Origin: Candidatus Cloacimonadota bacterium
GTDB taxonomy: Bacteria > Cloacimonadota > Cloacimonadia > Cloacimonadales > Cloacimonadaceae
Assembly: GCA_012522935.1 (NCBI GenBank)
Contig: JAAYJN010000053.1
Coordinates: 1 to 48,144 of the forward strand
Length of the DNA: 48,144 nt
Direction: 5' to 3'
Below are positions 44,558 through 48,144 of this stretch, piece after piece. The notes beneath the pieces are model-generated. The model had not been told where the DNA came from and searched no databases. It was given only the letters and a program-made list of their open reading frames with translations. Both the position numbers and the translations under genes were made by a program. How positions within the stretch are numbered: the first letter of the stretch is position 1; every line of letters begins with the position of its first letter.

Positions 44558-44849
44558 GAACCGTAACCGCTTGCGTGATTTGGGACGCAGCTTTCTCTTT
44601 CGCCCCCGCCGCTGTCAGTATTGCAAACGTGGAGATTGTGTTCCGCTGACGCAATTGCAGACTGGGCAAAGTGCACTTGTAACCCGCAATAGTGATTTAC
44701 GCTCCATCGAGCGAGGGATGTATCATGGGATGCAAGTGAATATGTTTCGCAATGAACCGGGCGAACCCAACCTGATCGTGGCTGTGGGAGATGCACGTTA
44801 TGTGCTGGACCGCAGGATAGCCGCCCTCATTATGGTGAGAGTGGTATAA
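44544..44849 (+). CDS. feoA: FeoA-domain protein with N-terminal cysteine cluster
   Basis: This 101-residue protein carries an SH3-like FeoA domain (about 35-101): LTQLQTGQSALVTRN, RGMYHGMQVNMFRNEPGEPNLIV and YVLDRRIAALIMVRV. The first 34 residues are very basic and contain CQYCKRGDC (three Cys), which ordinary FeoA proteins of about 75 residues do not have. FeoA proteins support FeoB-driven Fe2+ uptake. Here the order is feoB then feoA, with the start inside feoB (ATG at 44544; a second ATG is two codons on). The extra cysteines may bind iron or zinc, which is an inference. Confidence 0.85.
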   Translation: MRMNKNRNRLRDLGRSFLFRPRRCQYCKRGDCVPLTQLQTGQSALVTRNSDLRSIERGMYHGMQVNMFRNEPGEPNLIVAVGDARYVLDRRIAALIMVRVV

Positions 44850-44888
44850 GCAGGGCTTTAAGCCAGATAATGCAGCGCAGCATGCGCC

Positions 44889-44970
44889 TTGCCCATTAGC
44901 CACCCTTGTACCACCCTTGTCTCTCCCTTGCTGAGACAAGGGAGAGACAAGGGTGGTTAACAGGGAAGGA
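44889..44970 (+). repeat. 82-bp palindromic repeat, copy 4
   Basis: It has perfect 20-bp arms at 44911-44930 and 44937-44956 around a 6-base loop. Hexamers begin at 44903, 44914, 44925, 44937 and 44948, three CCCTTG then two CAAGGG, with spacing 11, 11, 12, 11. The element ends at the base before the stop codon of the exopolyphosphatase gene, between two convergent genes. Confidence 0.92.
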
Positions 44971-45858
44971 TCAGTGCGCGGCTGCCAAGAGGGCATGCCT
45001 GATGCCACTGTGGCACACGAATAACTCTTGTGTGCCCAAATGCCGCAATACCTCTCTGACAACAACAGCTCCGGCGATGATGATATCAGCACGCTGAGGG
45101 TCCAGACCGGAGATTTTCTTCCGCTCAATAAGAGGCAGGGAGGCAAGCAGTTTTAGCAGCTGGTTTAGATTGCCGGCTGTGAGGGTGGTATCATCACTAT
45201 TTAGATGCCGGTTTATGGTGGCTAAATTGAGGGTGGTGCCACCTATTGCCATCAGGCGTGAAACAGGGTGGTGGGGCAAAGACGCCTTTAAAACGGATTC
45301 AGTATAAGCGGCAAGGGCGGATAGTTCACTATCCAAAGGGGGATCGTGATGGATAAACCGGGCGGTCATCAGCACAGCACCCAAAGACAGGGAATAGCTG
45401 TACCTCGGCACAGCATCCCCAAAGATAACCTCCAAAGAACCTCCTCCCAGATCCAGCACCGCCAGACCGTCTCTGTGTGCTTGTTCCAACGTGGCAGCCT
45501 GCCAAGCCAGCTGTGCCTCTTCCTCACCACTCAGCACCCGGATATCCAAGCCCAATTGCTGTTTTACCATTGCCAAAAACAGGGGGGTATCCTGGGCTTG
45601 ACGCAGGGCTTGCGAGCCTATAGCGGAGATTGAAGACGGTTGGTAGCTTTGCAGCTGGGGTATAATCTGCATGAGGGCTGCCATCCCTCTGTGCATTGCC
45701 TCTTCACCCAGAAAACCATCATTTTGCAGATTGGCAGCCAGCCTTACGGTGAGGGATGCATCCAAGAGGATGTTTAGCCCCTCGGCATCCCTTTTGCCAA
45801 CGATATACTTGAACGTATTGGAACCCAAGTCTATGACAGCAGCCGGGGAGCTTTGCAT
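44971..45858 (-). CDS. ppx: Exopolyphosphatase / pppGpp phosphohydrolase (Ppx/GppA family)
   Basis: A 295-residue protein of the actin-like ATPase fold. Visible motifs are VIDLGSNTFKYIV near the start (phosphate-1), AIGSQALRQAQD, LSGEEEAQLAW, VLDLGGGSLEVIFGD (phosphate-2) and AIGGTTLNLAT. IIAGAVVVREVL near the end is also typical. It is a short-form member with no C-terminal HD domain. It hydrolyses polyphosphate or pppGpp; which one cannot be told here. It starts 5 bases after the second chromate-transporter half. Confidence 0.92.
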   Translation of the reverse strand: MQSSPAAVIDLGSNTFKYIVGKRDAEGLNILLDASLTVRLAANLQNDGFLGEEAMHRGMAALMQIIPQLQSYQPSSISAIGSQALRQAQDTPLFLAMVKQQLGLDIRVLSGEEEAQLAWQAATLEQAHRDGLAVLDLGGGSLEVIFGDAVPRYSYSLSLGAVLMTARFIHHDPPLDSELSALAAYTESVLKASLPHHPVSRLMAIGGTTLNLATINRHLNSDDTTLTAGNLNQLLKLLASLPLIERKKISGLDPQRADIIIAGAVVVREVLRHLGTQELFVCHSGIRHALLAAAH

Positions 45859-45863
45859 GGATT

Positions 45864-46376
45864 TTAGCCCAAGACCATCCCCACGGCGGCGGTGCCCAAC
45901 AATAGATAGATGGGGTTTACCTTCCAGCGCCAGAGGATGAGGAATGCCAGGAGGAAGATGACCACGGAAAAGAAATCGGGAAAAGCATCTTTTCCAATCA
46001 TAATCATGGCAGCACCGATTAACCCCAGGCTAAGGAGGCGCAGGTTTTTGAAGATATCCTTAAACCAGGCTTGAGAGCTGAGCTTGATATAGCTTACTGT
46101 GATGATTGCCATTAAAATCAAGGAGGGGAGGATGACGCCAAAGGTGCAGAGAATGGAGCCCAAAACGCCATAGCGCTGAAACCCCACGAAAGTGGCAGCA
46201 TTGATGGCAATGGGACCGGGAGTCATCTGGGAGATTGCCACGATATCGGCAAATTCAGCAGCAGTGAGCCAGCCATGCCGCGCCACCACCTCCTGCTGGA
46301 TCATTGCCAAGATGGCATAACCACCGCCAAAGCTGAAGAGCCCAATTTTGATGAAGGTAAGAAACATAGTAAACAT
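45864..46376 (-). CDS. Chromate transporter-family protein, second half
   Basis: The protein has 170 residues, counted from ATG 46376, which lies 5 bases past the stop of the sister gene; the frame is open further upstream but only as overlap with it. It shows the ChrA pattern: FLTFIKIGLFSFGGGYAILAMIQQ, VAISQMTPGPIAINAATFVGF and several membrane segments. Its PGPIAIN core is shared with the sister. Together the two halves probably form the full-length two-domain transporter. Substrate is uncertain; in many bacteria these are anion exporters of unknown physiological substrate. Confidence 0.85.
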   Translation of the reverse strand: MFTMFLTFIKIGLFSFGGGYAILAMIQQEVVARHGWLTAAEFADIVAISQMTPGPIAINAATFVGFQRYGVLGSILCTFGVILPSLILMAIITVSYIKLSSQAWFKDIFKNLRLLSLGLIGAAMIMIGKDAFPDFFSVVIFLLAFLILWRWKVNPIYLLLGTAAVGMVLG

Positions 46377-46381
46377 AACGG

Positions 46382-46918
46382 CTATACCTTGCGAGAATTG
46401 CGGTCGCTGAGCCAGATAGTGACCAGGATGGTGAGCAGGATCAGGTGCGCAGGGCTGATGCCTAAGATGCCTACCAAGATAAGCGCCACCAAGGGCACCC
46501 AAAAGTTATTCAGCTTGATGCCTATCTTCTTTGCCATCTCTATCAGAGGCAGGGCTATGAGAGCTACCACGGCAGGCTTGAGGGCACGAAACGCCTTGCG
46601 CGCCAAAGTGGAATCTGCATAGCGGGAAAACAGCGAGGCAATGATGATGATGCTAATCAGGGAGGGTAATACTGTGCCCAACACCGCCGCAGCCATGCCC
46701 TTACCTTTGCGGAGGTGATATCCCACATAAATGCTGAGATTGATGGCAATGGGACCGGGGCTGCTTTGAGCGGCTGCCAAGCCATCCATAAAAGCCATCT
46801 CATCCATCCATTTGTGCTTTTCACACACCTCGCGGCGGATCAGGGGCAACATGGCATAGCCCCCACCAATGGTAAAGGCTCCCACCTTCAAGAAAGTGAT
46901 AAATATCTGCCACAACAT
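46382..46918 (-). CDS. Chromate transporter-family protein, first half
   Basis: A 178-residue protein with the same motifs as its neighbour: LKVGAFTIGGGYAMLPLIRRE, AAQSSPGPIAINLSIYVGYHLR and several membrane helices. I start at ATG 46918, with GGAG 10 bases upstream; the open frame runs 8 codons further but overlaps ispG. It follows ispG within 5 bases and precedes its sister by 5 bases. Such side-by-side short ChrA pairs are known and are thought to work as a heterodimer. Confidence 0.86.
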   Translation of the reverse strand: MLWQIFITFLKVGAFTIGGGYAMLPLIRREVCEKHKWMDEMAFMDGLAAAQSSPGPIAINLSIYVGYHLRKGKGMAAAVLGTVLPSLISIIIIASLFSRYADSTLARKAFRALKPAVVALIALPLIEMAKKIGIKLNNFWVPLVALILVGILGISPAHLILLTILVTIWLSDRNSRKV

Positions 46919-46922
46919 ATGG

Positions 46923-47987
46923 TTAGCGCTCCACCTCGGCAATGATCATCGCCAAGAGCTCCTCCACCAGTTGCGATTCGGGAACCTTTTTGATGATCTC
47001 TCCGCGGGCAAATACCAAGCCTTCGCCATCTCCGCCGGCAATGCCAAAATCAGCCTCCCGGGCTTCTCCCGGACCATTGACGGCACAGCCCATCACCGCC
47101 ACCGTGAGCGGGATATCCTCATAAGGGGCAAGTGCGGTTTCCACCTTTTCCACCAATTCCATGAGGTTGATGCGGGTGCGTCCGCAAGTGGGGCAGGAAA
47201 TGATATTGAGACCCTTGCGCAGGCTGAGGCTTTTGAGGATTTCCTTGGCTACATTCACCTCTTCCAAGGGGGGAGCGGTGAGAGAGACGCGGATAGTATC
47301 GCCAATACCTTCCTGCAGGAGGGTGCCCAGGGCAATGGAGCTTTTGATGGTGCCGCGCAACATGCTGCCGGATTCGGTGATGCCCAAATGCAGGGGGTAG
47401 TCTGTAAGAGAGCTAAGCAGACGGTAAGATTCCACCATGAGGGGCAGTTGTGATGCTTTGACAGAGATTTTGATCTGATCAAAGTGCAGCTCTTCCAAGA
47501 TGCGCACGTGCCTCAGGGCTGCTTCCACCATGCTTTGGGGGCTGAGCCCATATTGGGAGAGAAGATCAGCGGGCAGGGAGCCGCTATTGACTCCGATGCG
47601 GATGGGAATCTGGCGTTCCAGCGAGGCTTTCACCACCTGTTCCACACCTTCTCTGCTGCCGATATTGCCGGGATTGAGCCTGAGCCCATCCACGCCATGC
47701 TCCAGAGCCGCCAATGCCAGTTTGTAATCGAAATGGATATCTGCCACGATGGGCATCTTGGTCTCACGCTTGAGGATTGCCAGCGCTTTGGCATCTTTGA
47801 GGTCGGTAACGCTCATGCGCACTATCTCACAGCCTGCGGCTTCCAGCTCATGCAGCTGTTTGATGCAGGCAGTGACGTGAGCCGTGGGCAGGCTGAGCAT
47901 GCTTTGAATGCTGACGGGAGCATTATCGCCAATCTCAACCTTGCCCAGGCTGATGCGTTTTGTGGGTTTACGGTTTATATTTTCCAT
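46923..47987 (-). CDS. ispG: 4-hydroxy-3-methylbut-2-enyl-diphosphate synthase (flavodoxin/ferredoxin)
   Basis: The 354-residue protein carries the IspG pattern: SIQSM near residue 26, IVADIHFDYKLAL, LRLNPGNIG, IPIRIGVNSGSL and IKISVKAS. The [4Fe-4S] cysteines are SCPTCGRT (Cys265, Cys268) and GCAVNGPGEA (Cys301). It catalyses the penultimate step of the MEP (non-mevalonate) isoprenoid pathway. The usual T-D motif after SIQSM reads LSLPTAHV here, a mild deviation. It is followed directly by the chromate-transporter pair and ppx. Confidence 0.96.
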   Translation of the reverse strand: MENINRKPTKRISLGKVEIGDNAPVSIQSMLSLPTAHVTACIKQLHELEAAGCEIVRMSVTDLKDAKALAILKRETKMPIVADIHFDYKLALAALEHGVDGLRLNPGNIGSREGVEQVVKASLERQIPIRIGVNSGSLPADLLSQYGLSPQSMVEAALRHVRILEELHFDQIKISVKASQLPLMVESYRLLSSLTDYPLHLGITESGSMLRGTIKSSIALGTLLQEGIGDTIRVSLTAPPLEEVNVAKEILKSLSLRKGLNIISCPTCGRTRINLMELVEKVETALAPYEDIPLTVAVMGCAVNGPGEAREADFGIAGGDGEGLVFARGEIIKKVPESQLVEELLAMIIAEVER

Positions 47988-48025
47988 CTATATTAGAGCC
48001 TCACATGGCTCATATCCTGATACAT

Positions 48026-48144
48026 TTACAGTTGCTCCAAGACCTCATTTTCCACTTCTGCGGCGAGGCTTTCACACTGTTTGATAATCTCCTGGGAGCG
48101 GGGAAGGATATCCGTCTTGAAGGCTTCATCGGTGGAGCCTAACA
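48026..48144 (-). CDS. C-terminal end of an unidentified protein
   Basis: Only the last 39 codons, ending at the TAA complement at 48026-48028, lie inside the window. They read as a charged helical tail (DILPRSQEIIKQC and AAEVENEVLEQL). It is upstream of ispG on the same strand and 38 bases from it. No family can be named from this fragment. Confidence 0.55.
   Translation of the reverse strand, partial: LGSTDEAFKTDILPRSQEIIKQCESLAAEVENEVLEQL

Noticed and set aside
14455-44970. The palindromic repeats as a CRISPR array
   Set aside because: The copies are 10 kb or more apart, have no regular spacers and lie in separate gaps between genes; no cas genes are present.

Overview
The window is about 48 kb of a Gram-negative (diderm) bacterial chromosome. 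It has roughly balanced base composition, very dense gene packing and many 1-, 4- and 14-bp gene overlaps. Lipoprotein N-acyltransferase, outer-membrane barrel proteins, two GWxTD-domain proteins and a giant TPR/ExbB/ExbD/ExbD/AgmX-type operon fit the Fibrobacterota-Chlorobiota-Bacteroidota neighbourhood. Candidatus Cloacimonadota is my best guess, but it rests on remembered gene content and not on a search. No rRNA, tRNA, CRISPR array or insertion sequence with a transposase is visible.

Layout. 1-6997 (+): a tightly coupled glycan operon with GH38 alpha-mannosidase (5' end missing), GH20 beta-hexosaminidase, GH130 phosphorylase/mannosidase, a secreted CBM9-like protein, a TagD-like cytidylyltransferase and a TagB/TagF-like glycerophosphotransferase. 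7064-7651 (-): a small outer-membrane barrel protein. 7880-13183 (-): a two-gene unit with a 1341-residue dikinase-like protein followed by a divergent GAPDH. 13386-14294 (+): a secreted beta-helix protein. 14665-21371 (-): a seven-gene operon, recJ, lipoprotein, lnt, merR, glyQ, unknown gene, N-formylglutamate amidohydrolase. 21579-23939 (-): priA. 24192-35104 (-): a seven-gene envelope operon with an outer-membrane protein, a ~2000-residue TPR protein, a small exported protein, ExbB, two ExbD paralogues and an AgmX/TonB-like transducer, ending at a perfect 14-bp hairpin. 35197-35580 (+): yraN. 35758-41606 (-): dnaE and two GWxTD proteins. 42005-44849 (+): fur-feoB-feoA behind a promoter with an embedded Fur-type operator. 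44971-48144 (-): ppx, a split chromate-transporter pair, ispG and the tail of one more gene.

The main unexplained structure is a family of four ~82-bp imperfect palindromes at 14455-14536, 23976-24057, 35636-35717 and 44889-44970. Every copy carries exactly five CCCTTG/CAAGGG-type hexamers at 11-bp spacing, with 12 bp at the point where their orientation flips. All four lie just beyond the 3' ends of genes, three of them between convergent genes. They have a consistent polarity (a TTGCCC end and a GGGAAG-like end), and the flip point comes in two versions.

Other points to follow up are the dikinase-like protein without a PEP-binding barrel next to an unusual GAPDH, an ExbD paralogue whose membrane Asp is Asn, a FeoA-like protein with an N-terminal cysteine cluster, and a TagD/TagF pair in a diderm glycan operon.
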